This document shows positions 26,129 to 38,642 of a DNA stretch of 64,000 nucleotides, piece after piece. How positions within the stretch are numbered: position 1 is the first letter of the stretch; each line of letters opens with the position of its first letter. The stretch is from Strongyloides papillosus (Eukaryota; Nematoda; Chromadorea; Rhabditida; Strongyloididae). Position numbers and translations under genes: made by a program. The stretch is taken from the NCBI GenBank assembly GCA_005656395.1, contig SRSI01000013.1, positions 558,001 to 622,000 on the forward strand. The letters are read 5' to 3'. The notes under the pieces were generated by a model. That model did no database searches and was not told the DNA's origin. It saw only the letters and a list, made by a program, of their open reading frames with translations.

Positions 26129-26948
26129 TCTTCTTTGATAGATTCAATAGCGTCTTCAAATTTTTGATTTCTTCGGATATCAACAACCGAATTTGAACGC
26201 CTCAAACGATCCCTGAAATTAAAAATATGTTTACAATCAATATGTAAATCAGAAATCTAATTTTTTTACTACTCTAACAAAATTTAATTTTTTTTGTATG
26301 AGTCGTAAAATTTTTATCTATTGTTTTCCAATAAATATCAACTAATTTTATCTTAAAAAAATAATTAGATAAAATCAAAACTATACATTAAAAAATAATT
26401 TGAAGAGGTATATAATTTAAGAATATTAGATGAAATTTAAGTTTAAAAGGTCAATTGTTTTAGTTGAGAATATTACAACAAAAGATACTCGATATATTAC
26501 TATAAACCAAGTGTCAAATCACTATCTATCACTTAAATTTTAATTCATCCCGATTAAATTGTTGGATACCAGCTAGCTTTAAAACAAGTAAATTAATTAC
26601 ATACATTATAATATAAAAAGAAAATTTTAAAGAAGAATTTTTAATACAATCCTAATAAATTACACCTTTTTGGTTTTAAAAGAAATGATTATAAGAAATT
26701 GTTCAATGCAAACAAGTAAAATATATTTATATGTGTGCATATGTATGAATAAATGATTAAAAACAACTATTAAAGGTATTCTTGATATGTAATCAAAAGT
26801 TTACTTAGTCATTACCCCCTCCTTCAAATTGTGTATTCATCTCCCATTGATGATAGGTAAATTATTTTAAATTTTTAACGTATAATGCTTTAATTTGTTA
26901 TTCTTACCTTGGAACAGGATAAAATGGAAGTGGTGACAAATAACTCAT
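25324..26948 (-). CDS. Second reading frame overlapping zyx-1 (alternative protein, unknown function)
   Basis: Exons 26948..26908, 26212..26081, 26033..25964 and 25608..25324; 175 aa. The ATG at 26948 is in an exon that begins at 27017 after a TTTTAG acceptor, with an in-frame TGA upstream in that exon. The product starts MSYLSPLPFYPVPRDRL, then RRSNSVVDIRRNQ, is rich in Arg and Tyr, and stops at 25324 with TAG. From 26128 to 25324 (403 exonic bases) it shares the same exons and introns as the zyxin frame but is read out of phase. It has no domain I recognise. It could be a genuine second protein, a long upstream ORF that limits zyxin translation, or a conserved N-terminus used by another splice form. 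Confidence 0.6.
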
Positions 26949-27017
26949 ACCACTGAAGTTTGAAAGAACTTTTTGAAGGAAAAAAAAAGATCTCTTGTAG
27001 CTGAGTCAGGAGAAAGA

Positions 27018-28160
27018 CTAAAATATTATATTAAATATTTATTCTATATTTATGTAAAAATAATAAATAAAATTAAGAAAATATAGAATGTGTTCGGGAG
27101 AAAGTATATTCACATCATTATTCAATTTTATCTTTTAGACATAATTATATAATCACCATTGAAAATATTATATAAACAGTAAAAGAATATTCATTTGAAT
27201 GTATGTTGAAACAAGTAAAAATTTATTTTATTTATCATTGTTGCCGTATGCTAAGATAGATGCCAGTATTGATATTTCATATATTTATATCATTTATTAT
27301 GTAGGTGTAAGTAGTCAAAAGAATATCTTCATTCATTCCTTACTTTATATAATAACTTATATATCAATATGCTTTGAGAATAATTATATCAAAGACACAT
27401 CTCACTTGATAACTATTTATTAGTTATCATTAACAACTCAAACTTTTTCCAATACTTTCAAATATATATTTTTGAGATATATCTAGTATTCTTATCAATA
27501 ATCATTAGCATTTAAAAAGATAATAGAGAATTATAAGGATTTGTGTAATCAACTAAATTTATTAATATATGTTAAATATTAAAATCCTGTTTTATTTATC
27601 AAAATACACTAGCCAAACTTGACAATCTTCAAAGCTAAATGTGGAAAGAGAAAGTAAAAACGAAATGAGTTTAAAAAAGAAAGTATGCGGAAAATCCATT
27701 ATATTTTAATCAATTGTGTATTAGAGGCACTTGATTTACTAACATCTCATCTATTAATAATACAAAAAGTATTTATTATTATAGACAGAAAATCCAATAT
27801 TAATATTTTATTAATACAATAATCAACAAAACAACTAAAATTATTAATGCGCAATAAAATTACATTATATATCCATACAAATTTTTAAACTCACCGGATC
27901 TATGAAATATATTGAATATTCAAGTCCACTACTTATAAAAATTTTGACCATGATATAAGAGTAAATGATTGTGTATAGTAGTCTCTTGAATTGTTATCCA
28001 AGCCGGATTGCTTAAGTTGATCCCATGGGTGATGAAATTATTAGACTATGAAAGGATTACAAAAAGGAGGCATTGCTTTACATTTAAATATTTACAAAAA
28101 TCACCACTCATTTTCTAAATCATACCATTTCTCTAATAATAATATTTTATAATTTTTATT
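27018..28160. other. Upstream region shared by zyx-1 and the first MAM-like gene
   Basis: Divergent intergenic stretch. On the minus strand, 27951..27895 is a candidate upstream zyx-1 exon: 19 open codons from ATG ending at a GTGAGT donor. A more complex block at about 27970-28060 (including CCAAGCCGG and CCCATGGG) probably contains promoter elements. ORF 27199-27423 is a low-complexity chance frame. Confidence 0.35.
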
Positions 28161-29609
28161 ATGAAGTTTTTTCTAAAAATTTATTTTATAACTTTCATTA
28201 AAATAATATTAGGATGTCTTCCACCTGGTGGTTTATATAATCCAACATACTCTTATCAATATGGTGCTGTACCACAATCGTATTATGGTGCCGGTTCATT
28301 TTATTATCCTCATCATCGTACAGCTTACAGAAGTCAACAGGCTCAAAGTGATACTGTTTTAGCTGATGATGCTGGAAATTTAAATTGTCCATCATTTTCT
28401 AAGAAATGTAAATGGTCAAATACAAATGAAGATGAATTAGAATGGAATATTTTGGCTGCTAGCGAAGAAGGATTACGTCAATTATCACAATTAACCTCTT
28501 TTACTAGTGCCCCTGATCCCGATTCTGCTGCTGTCATTACAACAACTGGACCACGTAATGGATGGGAGTCGGGATATTTATTATCTGATCCTATTCCATG
28601 TATGAAAACACCTATTACAATAACAATAACTGCATGGAGATCATCATCAAATGGAATTAATGATCAACCTCAATTACAAGTTTGTGCAAGAAATGTTGGT
28701 ACAACATATGCCCCAACAAATTGTGTACCTATATTATTTAAAAATGGTATAACAACTACTGTTGAAATTCAACCACCTGAGGAAGGTAATAATGGTGTTC
28801 AATTAGTGATTATTGGAAATAATTTTGTTGCTCCACAAGGTAGTTCATTATTTATTCAAGATATTCAAGTTGATAATGCTAATCAAGAATGTGGTGAGGA
28901 ACATGATGTACCTGCTAATACAATAGATGATGATGGAAATGCTTTGACTAAAGGAAGTCAAACATTTAATGTTAAATCAGCAAAATATAATGTTAAACAA
29001 ATTGTTTCAAAAAAATCACAATCCTCAACTACAGTTTTAGATGATATATGTTCTACTTTGTCATGTAATCCAGCTCAATCAGCTGATTGTAAATGGTATA
29101 CACAAGGAGCACAATCATGGGAAAAAGGACAAAGTAGTCGTCGATCAAATCCGTTGACAGGTGTTCAAGTATCACCATTTGAAGGTGAGAAATTTTTGGT
29201 TGCTTCTTTTAATACAAGAAAACCAACATCATATGTAATGTCTAGTGAAATTGTTACAATTCCTCGTGATTTAGGAAGAACACTTTATTATTGCTTTTAT
29301 GAATTCATAAATACATATGGAAGCAAAATATCACTCTGTCAAGATGGCGAAGGAACTAATTGTTTCTATGAAAGTGAAAATCCTAAAGCATCTGATTTAC
29401 TTGAAAGAAATAGACAATGGAATTATAAATGTGTTGCACTACCAATTGGTCAATATGAGGTATGCATTTTATATTTTTTAGATTTACTATTAATGTTTCT
29501 TTTTTAGGTTTATCTCATCGGTCAAAATAGTGGAGAAAATTTAGGAGACATTGGATTCGCAGCTTCTAAAGTCACAACAGATGCAGAAGGACTTAACGAT
29601 ATCTGCTAA
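28161..29609 (+). CDS. Secreted protein with two MAM-like domains
   Basis: Exons 28161..29459 and 29508..29609 (48-bp intron, phase 0), 466 aa. An N-terminal hydrophobic segment (residues 1-18, ending near LGC) looks like a signal peptide, followed by a Tyr/Pro-rich stretch. Two Cys-containing modules follow, the first with CKWSNTNEDELEWNI and LLSDPIPC, the second with CKWYTQGAQSWEKG. This resembles MAM modules (early Cys, aromatic-acidic core, extracellular disulfides). No transmembrane helix is seen. The next gene downstream is a divergent paralogue, so this is a tandem duplication. Function unknown; cuticle or extracellular matrix is possible but not shown. Confidence 0.75.
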
Positions 29610-30250
29610 CATTTCTGAGAAAAAACCAAAATCTTTCTATAATATGATAAAAATAATTTATTGTAACTATATGATTATTAATATCTCTCTATAATGTCAG
29701 ACAAAATTTATATATCTTAATGTCACTGCAAATGTTTTATATTTAAATTGATAAACTTTATATGTACTTAACATAATAATCATTTAACATACTATTCTTT
29801 TTTACTCTTATTTTCATTATTAATAATTAAAAGTATACGAATTTATTATCCTTACAATATGAAACATCTTATTATCATGTCAATTTTAAGTCTCCCGACC
29901 TATAAATAAGCCATTTTATAGGGTAAAATTAAATGTATTTAATATATAAGAAATAATAAGTATTTTTAAAAAATTCTTTTGAAATGTTAATCTTCACCTA
30001 TATTTAAATAACTGTATCAATGTTTATGAAATAAATAGAGTTTCTTTAAGAACATTACAAAAACCTGAGAGATCAAGTGGATTCTATAGATATATGGGAT
30101 GTTGAGAAATAATAAGAATATAGATTATTGTGGCTAAGACATCATAATTATTTTTAAAGTGTCGTGAAACTTAAAAATTTTTATATATCAATTATATTTT
30201 AAATATTTTAACTTTCATTTTATTATAACCTAAACCATAAAATTTAAACT
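29610..30250. other. Intergenic between the two MAM-like genes
   Basis: About 640 bp, AT-rich; no ORF. Presumably a 3' UTR plus the promoter of the second copy. Confidence 0.4.
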
Positions 30251-32036
30251 ATGTTACTAACATTTAAAAAATGTTTCTGGAAAAATATCATAATTTTTTT
30301 ACTAATATTTTTATCAAATATGTATTTATGTTGTATTAATCAGTACAGGAAAGGTTATCAAAGTAGTACATGTTGTGCAATACCTTCAAGTCCACAAATG
30401 TTTATTCAAGAACCTGCTTATGAATATGGTAATGATTACAAAACTTCGAGACATAAATTTGGTGGTAAGTTAATTATAATTATAAAAAAGGATTATATTT
30501 TTTAAGGTGTTAAAACAATTTTAAAAACTAAAAATTATTTGGAATTAGAAAACTTTATAACGAATGATAGCGATTTATCGTGTATAACTATGGAAAATTG
30601 TAAATGGTCAAATGATCCTAATGACGAGTTAGATTGGAGTATAATAAATAATGATAATAGCTATGTAAAAAATGTACTACCAAAAAAATTTTTACAAAAT
30701 GGTATTGAATATTTGTTAGTATCTACCGATGAAAGACCACCACTAGATAGCGCTATCCTTGTTAGTGATCCAATTAATTGTCAAAGTACCTATGGATATT
30801 TATCATTTAAATGCTATATCTCCCAACCACATGATATTGGAACACCACCAATCCTTGAAATATGTACCAAGATTGTAAAACAAAATACTATAAATAATTG
30901 TCAAAGAGTATATTCCAATCCAAATTATTATGTTCATGCAAAAATTTCTAAAATGGATGATCCATTTCATGTATGTATAATAATTTATATTAAATAGTTA
31001 TGTGATAAAAATATTTTAGATTATCATAAAAGCATACAAATTTGACAATCCGGTTGAAGGTGGTTTAATTGTTATACATGATATAAAATATGAATTAGGA
31101 AAAGATGGAATTATAAACAGTTGTGAAATAGGGAATTCTAATGATATTGAAGAAAATAACCTTCTACCTCTTAATGATATTCCACCAATTACTGTGAATT
31201 ATGATACATCAACAAATAAAGATGATAATTTAAAAGATGAGGAAGTTGTAAAAGAAATTGAACCTAACAATAGAATATATCCATTACTAAAAGATAAATT
31301 AGATGATGTTATTAATGATGATCATTTACAGTTATCATCAAAAACAATAAATAAAATACATAATGAAATTGATCGAAATGTTATTCTACCAACAGATATA
31401 AATAATGATAGTATTAAAGATGAGGAATCAAAAATGAGTTGTGATGTTGTAAAATGTTCACCTGAGAGATTGGCAAAAGAAACAAATTGTCTTTATAATA
31501 ATTATGTCATCTCATCTGATGGTGAAGAATCTCTTGGTTCTGGATGGGAAGTAGTTCTAGTTGAAGATTTTTCACCACATGATTTTTTAAAGGATAAATA
31601 TTACAAGAAGAAAAATTTTGTAGAAAATTTATTTTTAACAGCCAATTTTTATGGAGTTGATTCACCAACATATATTTTTGAAAGTCCCAGTATTAATTTT
31701 AGTGATAATGAAGAATTCTATTTATCCTTTCAAAGGCATATTTCTATAAAAGGTGCTGAGCTTGTTGTTTGTGGTAACAAAAATGGTTCCAATTGTTTTT
31801 GGAGTAGCGAAGGTGATGATATCAAAGATGAATGGATCATTGAACATGTCCCTTTAATTCCTGGCCTTTCAAATGTAAGAAAAATAATAAAAAAAACTCT
31901 TTTTTACTGTTATTTTTAGATTGTATTTATTGCAAAGTCAAATTATAATGTGTCGCCGCAAACAATAGGTCAAGTTGGAATATTTGACATCAAAATGTAT
32001 ATTAGAAAAAATGATTCACTAATACGTTATTGTTAA
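30251..32036 (+). CDS. Secreted two-MAM-like-domain protein, divergent paralogue
   Basis: Four exons: 30251..30464, 30507..30970, 31020..31874, 31920..32036; phases agree and give 549 aa. The N-terminus has a basic start and a hydrophobic run (about residues 12-28), a signal peptide or anchor. Module one has CKWSNDPNDELDWSI and LVSDPINC, nearly the same landmarks as the upstream gene. A strongly acidic, Asn/Asp-rich spacer of roughly 100 residues separates it from module two (CDVVKCSPERLAKETNC...). Relative to its neighbour it has more introns and a longer linker. Expression and function are unknown. Confidence 0.72.
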
Positions 32037-32251
32037 TGAATACCTAATTATGTTTACCTTTATTCATAATATTGTTACAGTATTTACTATTTAATAAATT
32101 TAATAAAGTAACACATAAAAATATATTATATACGCTTCTCTCTTGATTCTTGGTCTTATACTATAAAAAAGATGTAAGTATTTTTGTTAAAAATAGATAT
32201 TATACTTTAAACAAATAAATTTGTTTCAAATAATATCTAAATAAAACACTA

Positions 32252-33570
32252 TTAAAATTCTTTTGTTACTGTAATAATATTTTGTGGATCGAAGTTTTTA
32301 TCAATAATAGGGGGTGAACGTAATGGGAGTGGTGGATTTGGAAGATCATGTAACTGCTCCTCATAATAACGGAAGAAGGAACGTCTTGATGCTAGTAATC
32401 CTCCCATATATTCAAATTCTGTAATACGATGAATTCCAAGATCTTTAAACGTTAAACCTCCTGTTAATACATCACTAGTACCCTCAACAACCTCCATCCA
32501 TTCTTTATTTATAGGTGTATCACATTTAAAAAATTTTTCCCAAAGTTTACAAGCAACCATATATGATTTAAAAACAGGATCAGGAAAACCATGACGTTTA
32601 TAATTGAAACTAAATTTTTTAAGACAATGTGCTTTTTTATACATATAATCGATTAATTCAGATAACTTATAACAATGCGGTCCTGTTAATTCATAAGTCT
32701 TTCCATAGGTTGTAGGATCAAGTGCTGCAACTCGTATACCTTTTGAAACATCATTCATAAAAACAGGCATTTTATATGTTTCCTCACCGGCTTTATAAAG
32801 GTATACAGTATCAAAGAATGTCTTACGAAATCTTGAAACGTAATATGTTATAAAATGATCTTCTTCCCCAAACATTACTGATGGACGGATGATTGTTGCT
32901 TTTGGAAATTCATCTCTTACAACAATTTCACCTTGCCCTTTACTACGAAGCCATTTTGAACCAGTAGGTATAAGAGAACCTTTTGGATTAGTAGAGGCAT
33001 TCAATGCAGAGATGTGAATTAATTTATCAACACCAGATTCTCTTGATATCTTTGCAATTCTTTTTGCACCCTCTACATGTGTATCAAAAAAATTATAATT
33101 TCTAAAGATTATCATAACATTTTAATAATAAATATATATTATTATAATGTAATACAATCTACTAACCTTGTTTCAATACGAGTCCCAATCATATTAATAA
33201 CAATATTACTATATTTAATAGCCTCGGAAATTGATTTTTCATCTTTAAGTTCAAATGGAACAAATAAAATTTGACCTACTTCACAGGGTATCTTTAATTC
33301 CCGAAGCCAATATGGTTCACAACGATAAGGTATAACTAATTGATTTCCTGTTTTGGCAAGTTGATTGATAACACTCATTCCAAATGGGTTTGTTGCACCA
33401 AATATAGTAATTACATTACCTGAAAATGATGCTCTTCCACCAGGTCCTTTTCTAAATGATGCTTCATGACTTGAAGGTTTTGATTCTGGTAATTCAATAC
33501 TTCCATTTTTACTACAAAATAAAGCGTAATTATTTTTTTTCAACAATGGAAATGGCTTAAGAAATTTCAT
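32252..33570 (-). CDS. NDUFA9: NDUFA9, accessory subunit of mitochondrial complex I
   Basis: Exons 33570..33167 and 33101..32252 (65-bp intron, phase 2), 417 aa. Basic N-terminus consistent with a mitochondrial presequence, then an atypical short-chain dehydrogenase fold: nucleotide loop [30 protein letters not shown] at the junction, [10 protein letters not shown] and [12 protein letters not shown]. These are landmarks of NDUFA9, a peripheral-arm complex I subunit that binds NADPH structurally. It is convergent with the second MAM-like gene, only about 215 bp apart. Confidence 0.9.
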
Positions 33571-34415
33571 TATTAATCTTTTTTATTTTATTAAATTATA
33601 GATAGCAATATAAATTTATTATTATATTGAATAAAAATTTCTATGGCTGTCTATGGGTAAAGTGGTGAAATGATTATTCAAAATCCATTGCCTACGTGCA
33701 TACAGATGTTTTTTTACCATATGAAAATTTCATTGATAGTGACGCTTATCCAATATAAACTATAAACATCTAAAACAACAATAGTGCAAATTTTCTATCT
33801 TAGAATGTGTATATATTAATATTTATATTTTTTTACAAATGAAAGTTACACAAATTTTTTTTATATAACCATTCAAACAAATTATAAAGAATTTTGTTGA
33901 AAATTGAAGAATGAAATATTAAAATTTGTACGTTTGATTGATGAAAGTAAAATTTTGTAATGTTAATATATTATTCATTCAAGAAGTTAACGTCGTTTTA
34001 AAAGATTTTTTAAAATAAAGATGATGGTTCTGAAATAAAATTATCATTTATGTAATTATAGTATCACTATAAGTCTTATTGATTTGTCACTAATTCAATA
34101 TGTAAATATTTTACCAGTACTTTCTTAGGATATTTTTGATATGTTTTATTATATTCTTATAACTTTTGTCATTTTGTAACCTGATGTATAAAAATATTTT
34201 GTAATAGATTTTTGATCAATAAATATTTATATTTCTTTATTTTGTTAAAAGACAAATTATATAGAAGATAAGCTTTTGGTAAATTTTTTGTTATAACTAT
34301 GACATTAAAATTATAATATTGTGTTTATTTGATGTTTAACTTTCCTTAAAATCAATATTTTTTAGTTAATACCTATTAACCCTTTTGTTTATAGGAAAAT
34401 ATAATTTTAGAAGAC
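33571..34415. other. Divergent intergenic between NDUFA9 and GCLM genes
   Basis: About 850 bp, AT-rich. Presumed promoters for both genes. A TTTTAG acceptor at 34405-34410 lies five bases before the GCLM start, fitting trans-splicing. No ORF. Confidence 0.4.
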
Positions 34416-35321
34416 ATGTTAGGTCCAACCATTCTTCAAAAACTTCAACCAATGAATAAATTTTACATTCATACGGGAAATTTAAATCAACTTGGTGATC
34501 TTAAGTTTAAAAGATTTAAGAATAGTGCTGAGGAATTTAAAGCATGTCTTGAGTACCTTCAGCTTCCTGAAAATGCTGGTGTTGAGTAAGTTATTGTATG
34601 GGATAATATTTATAATTATTTTAAGTGAACACGGTGTATTACTTTTAAATTCAAAAAGATTATCGGAGGAACCATTTGAAAGAGATGATTTAAAGATAAC
34701 ATTAAAAGTTTTCTTAAATGATTTTGATTTCTCGCAAATAGAAAAGGCAGTTGATGGTACATTAATTGAGCTGAAGACTGATAATATTGAACAATTAATT
34801 GTATCATTTCCTCCATTCACGACCGAAGAAGACATATCAGAGGAAGAAGAAGATAATTTGTTTTTAGAAAAGGTTATAAAAATATGGAGAGATTTGGAGG
34901 AATTTGTAGGAACATCAAAAGTTACCAATTTAGGTGTAGCTGATTTTAATGTTAATCAATTAAAAAAATTATTTGATGCAGCCACAATTAAACCCTGCGT
35001 TAATCACTTTAACATTGACTCTTGTTGTGTTGTAAGTTTTGTTTAATCTTTTTCAAATATTACATTTAATTTTCCTAAAAATAGGTCCCACCTGAACTTC
35101 ACAAATATGCTGGAGATAATTATATACAACTTTTAACACACAATGATCCATCACCATTTCCTGTCGCAGAAGCATTTAAACAAATTTGCGAATTAAAATG
35201 TACATCACCAGAATGTTGTAATACCTTTAAACCAACATGGGCTGCTAGATATACTACATGGGTTCGAAGACGATCACTTATGGCTGCTAAAGGATATATT
35301 GTTGAATTTTCAGCAATTTGA
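34416..35321 (+). CDS. GCLM: Glutamate-cysteine ligase modifier (regulatory) subunit
   Basis: Exons 34416..34585, 34626..35031 and 35085..35321; introns 40 and 53 bp; 270 aa, against 274 in human. Key blocks: FYIHTGNLNQLGDLKFK near the start, NLGVADFNVNQLKKLFDAA, KPCVNHFNIDSCCVVPPEL, the C-terminal QLLTHNDPSPFP and WAARYTTWVRRRSL. The protein has an aldo-keto-reductase-like fold without the catalytic tetrad and lowers feedback inhibition of the catalytic subunit in the first step of glutathione synthesis. Confidence 0.9.
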
Positions 35322-37208
35322 AAAATGCTTTCATAAATTTGCGCTACCATAATTATTATTATAAATGTTATTGGATTAAACTTTTTGAATAAATTTTTTA
35401 GCAAAAATGTTCTCTATTTAATTTTTTGTTTGATTTGTTTTACTAAATTTATCAAATAGATATGTAATGATAATGTGCATAAAACTGTATTATGCTGGTA
35501 AATGAAATGTTATTATACATAAAGATATTCAAAAATATTAATGTGATTAAATTTTTATTGATACATGGCATTATCTTATGTGATATGAAACACAAAATTA
35601 GGTAGAAAATTATTTTCTGTCAAGGTCTCCATCTAAAGGTATGTATTATAATTTCATTTGATATCAGAATTTGATATTATCAATTTCATTATATTTTATA
35701 TTGTGGCTGTACGAACCATGAACACATATTTCTTTTCTAATTTATGAGACACATATATATATTAAAATAGGCAAACTGTTGTACACATTTTCAAATGTTT
35801 GTGCTTGGTTGTTATATTATATATACGTATAAAAAATTATTAAAGACATTACTATATATTTTACAAGCTCCACCTTTTTGTAATAAATAAGAAAATCTTA
35901 ATCATTAGATAAGGTCTCTTAAAATAGTATAAATATGGAAGAAAAGATAACTCCGACATCTTAAAATTTTTAAAGTTATTTATTTATAACCAGGTAAGTT
36001 TATTATAGACCTTAAATTCTTTTACTTTACGAATATCATTTTATATGTATTCATATGAAAAATCATTCTTTCATATTTAAAGTACCTTTATGAAATAAGT
36101 AATATTGGTATTTCAATTTTATTAGACATCCACCAAACCAGATGTACTTTTGTATTTTTTCAATGGTAACACCAACTATCTACATTTTAATGCATATTAT
36201 GGAGAACTAATTATTGTATTTTAGAATAAAGTACAAGTTTTGTAGACAATAAATGACATATTATTGGCTAATAAATTAATCTTTCTCATTATTTTTACTA
36301 AAAACAACTACTCCTTAAGGAGAAAAATTTGTTCTAATTACCAGGCACATATTAATCATTACAATTTTCACAAAACTGTTCTTATTAACTCTCCATTTTT
36401 GAATGACATAAATTTAATCTTTTAGGTACTTAAACAAATTTTTTCGTCATTTTCAATTTACTATCACAAACTGTTAGAATGGTAAAATTAAAAAAAGAAA
36501 TAGATGCGATTAATTGTTTATGTGTAATAATGTAATAGGTGCTCATTTTTGCTTTCCATTCGGTCATTATAAACACTGGTTTTACATTTTGATGGCTAAT
36601 ACCACTCCTACTATTAGTCATCAATCTCCCTAACAATTTATTCATTTTCATTATTAGTTTCTTACAGTTATTCTCTCTCTTTAATAAATTTATTTTACAT
36701 TTTTTTAAATTAACAGAACATTTTTGCTGATGAATGTTTATTTCTTACAACTCACAACTTAGTGAGGACAATTTTTTAGAAGATAGTAATTGGGTATTGT
36801 GGTTTCAAATGAACTCCAGATTATTTGATAGATATCTGAGATCATTATGAAATCACGATACCTAGTAATTATCAATTTATTTCATGGAGGAAATTCAAGA
36901 AATCTGGAAATAATCAAGTTTTTTGTAATAAATATCTATAATTTTTTGGTTTAAAAATTTAAATTGTTTTCTTTTATGTTTTTAATAATAAAGGTATTTT
37001 CCATTTCTTTTTATTTCCGTTTTGTCTAATAAAATCAATAACAAAAAAGTTCTAATGACAATATAATAATATAATCTTACAACGAATGTTTTTTAAAAAG
37101 TTGGCAAATCGTACCAAGATTGTCACAAGAATATGTATATGATAATTTTACACATTCATAATTCAAACTAACAATAATTTTTATTTCTAGTACGTAATTT
37201 TTTTAGTT
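35322..37208. other. Intergenic upstream of RMND5
   Basis: About 1.9 kb, AT-rich. A minus-strand ORF at 36430-36651 (73 codons) is slightly more complex than background but has no recognisable motif. A TTTTTTTAG lies two bases upstream of the RMND5 start (37198-37206). Confidence 0.4.
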
Positions 37209-38458
37209 ATGTTTAGCGTCAAAATTGAAGTAGAACAGTTGTTAAAGAATTTAGATGATGAAACAAATAGCTTAAAAAATTCATTATGTGATTTTAAAAA
37301 AGTAAGCAATAATCTCATTAGTAATTTAGAAGTCTTAATCGATGATAATATGAGGAAGAATGAGAAAAATGGTACAAACAAAGTGGATAGTTCATTAAAA
37401 CATAGTTTGGATTCTTTCTCAGAAATAATAACACGAGCAATAAATCGCCAGGTTGAAGATCACAAAGATATGCACCAAAATCTATCAAAATTAGGTAAAA
37501 TTATAGATAAACAATTTATTGATGATTACAATGGTTTAATAAACAATCAGGAAGATATATATGATGATGATGAATTATCAGAATGTACCAATCAACTAGT
37601 CCATGAACACCTCCTTAGTACTGGTGATATTGATGCTGCGGAGTTAATGACAAAGGTATTGACATACTTATTTAATATTGTTAATAACTTCTTAATAGGA
37701 AACTAAATTTGATCCAGATGGTCCCGATTACTCAGAGTTATACCATGTTGAGACAATAGCAAATGATATTTGTCAATTCGAAATTGAAAATGCATTGAAT
37801 TATCTTCTTCATAAACATAAGGATGAAACGGAATTAATAAAAGATTTTAAACGTCTTTTGGCACTTCAATATGTTGAACAGGGTAAGAAAGCAGATGCTG
37901 TAAGATTGACAAAAGAAATAGCATCTTTATCAAATTCAGAGGAAATTGATCAAGTTAAAGAATTAATGACGAAGATAATGTCTTATCCTAACTGTAAAAA
38001 TTGGGAATCTTATAAATCGAAGGAATATTGTCAAGAATTAGCCAGTCGATTTGCTAAAGTTGCTGTTGGGTTACCAGAACCATTACAAAAAGTGTAAGTT
38101 ATTATAAATATTTTTAGTAATAAAACATTTTAGTGTTGAGACGGGAGTTGATCTTTTTCCTACATTTATGAATACTCGTGAATTAATGAAAGCTCGAGGT
38201 AGAAATATATCTGAAGCCAATGAGTTACCCATTGATGCTGCTGATCAGGATGAGCCACAACATTCTGTATTTATTTGTCCTGTCCTTAAAGCAGCATCAG
38301 ATTTTTCGAATTTACCTGTCAGATTAAATTGTGGACATGTTGTTGCAAAAGATGCATTAGATAGAATGGTTGTCACAAATAGAGCTAATAAAATCAAATG
38401 TATTTACTGTCCAAAAGAATCTTATAAAGATGAAGCAAAACCACTTTATTTATGTTAA
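37209..38458 (+). CDS. RMND5: RMND5/GID2-type RING subunit of the CTLH (GID) E3 ubiquitin ligase
   Basis: Exons 37209..37655, 37699..38093 and 38134..38458 (introns 43 and 40 bp), 388 aa. An N-terminal coiled segment is followed by a LisH-like VHEHLLSTGDIDAAEL, a CTLH/CRA region (ENALNYLLHKHKDE, FKRLLALQYVEQGK) and a C-terminal variant RING: FICPV, NCGHVVAKDAL and CIYCPKE. The incomplete zinc ligand set is normal for this family, in which RMND5 pairs with MAEA to form the catalytic RING dimer. It acts in cytosol and nucleus in regulated protein degradation. Confidence 0.9.
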
Positions 38459-38642
38459 CTATTCCTACTACTATTAAGTATAAAAATTATTTAAAATCAC
38501 TACTGAAAAAATATATTAAGTTATCTTTACTTTTTTTTATTTTCATAATTTTATTTTTAGATAAAAAGTATTAGCTAATCATTTATTTCGTACAATTATT
38601 TTTACGATACTTATAAGTATTAAATTTATGTGTTATTAAAAA

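Noticed and set aside
36430..36651. 73-codon minus ORF (MKMNKLLGRLMTNS start)
   Set aside because: Slightly better composition than background but no motif, no splice partner and no GC rise; not enough to call a gene.
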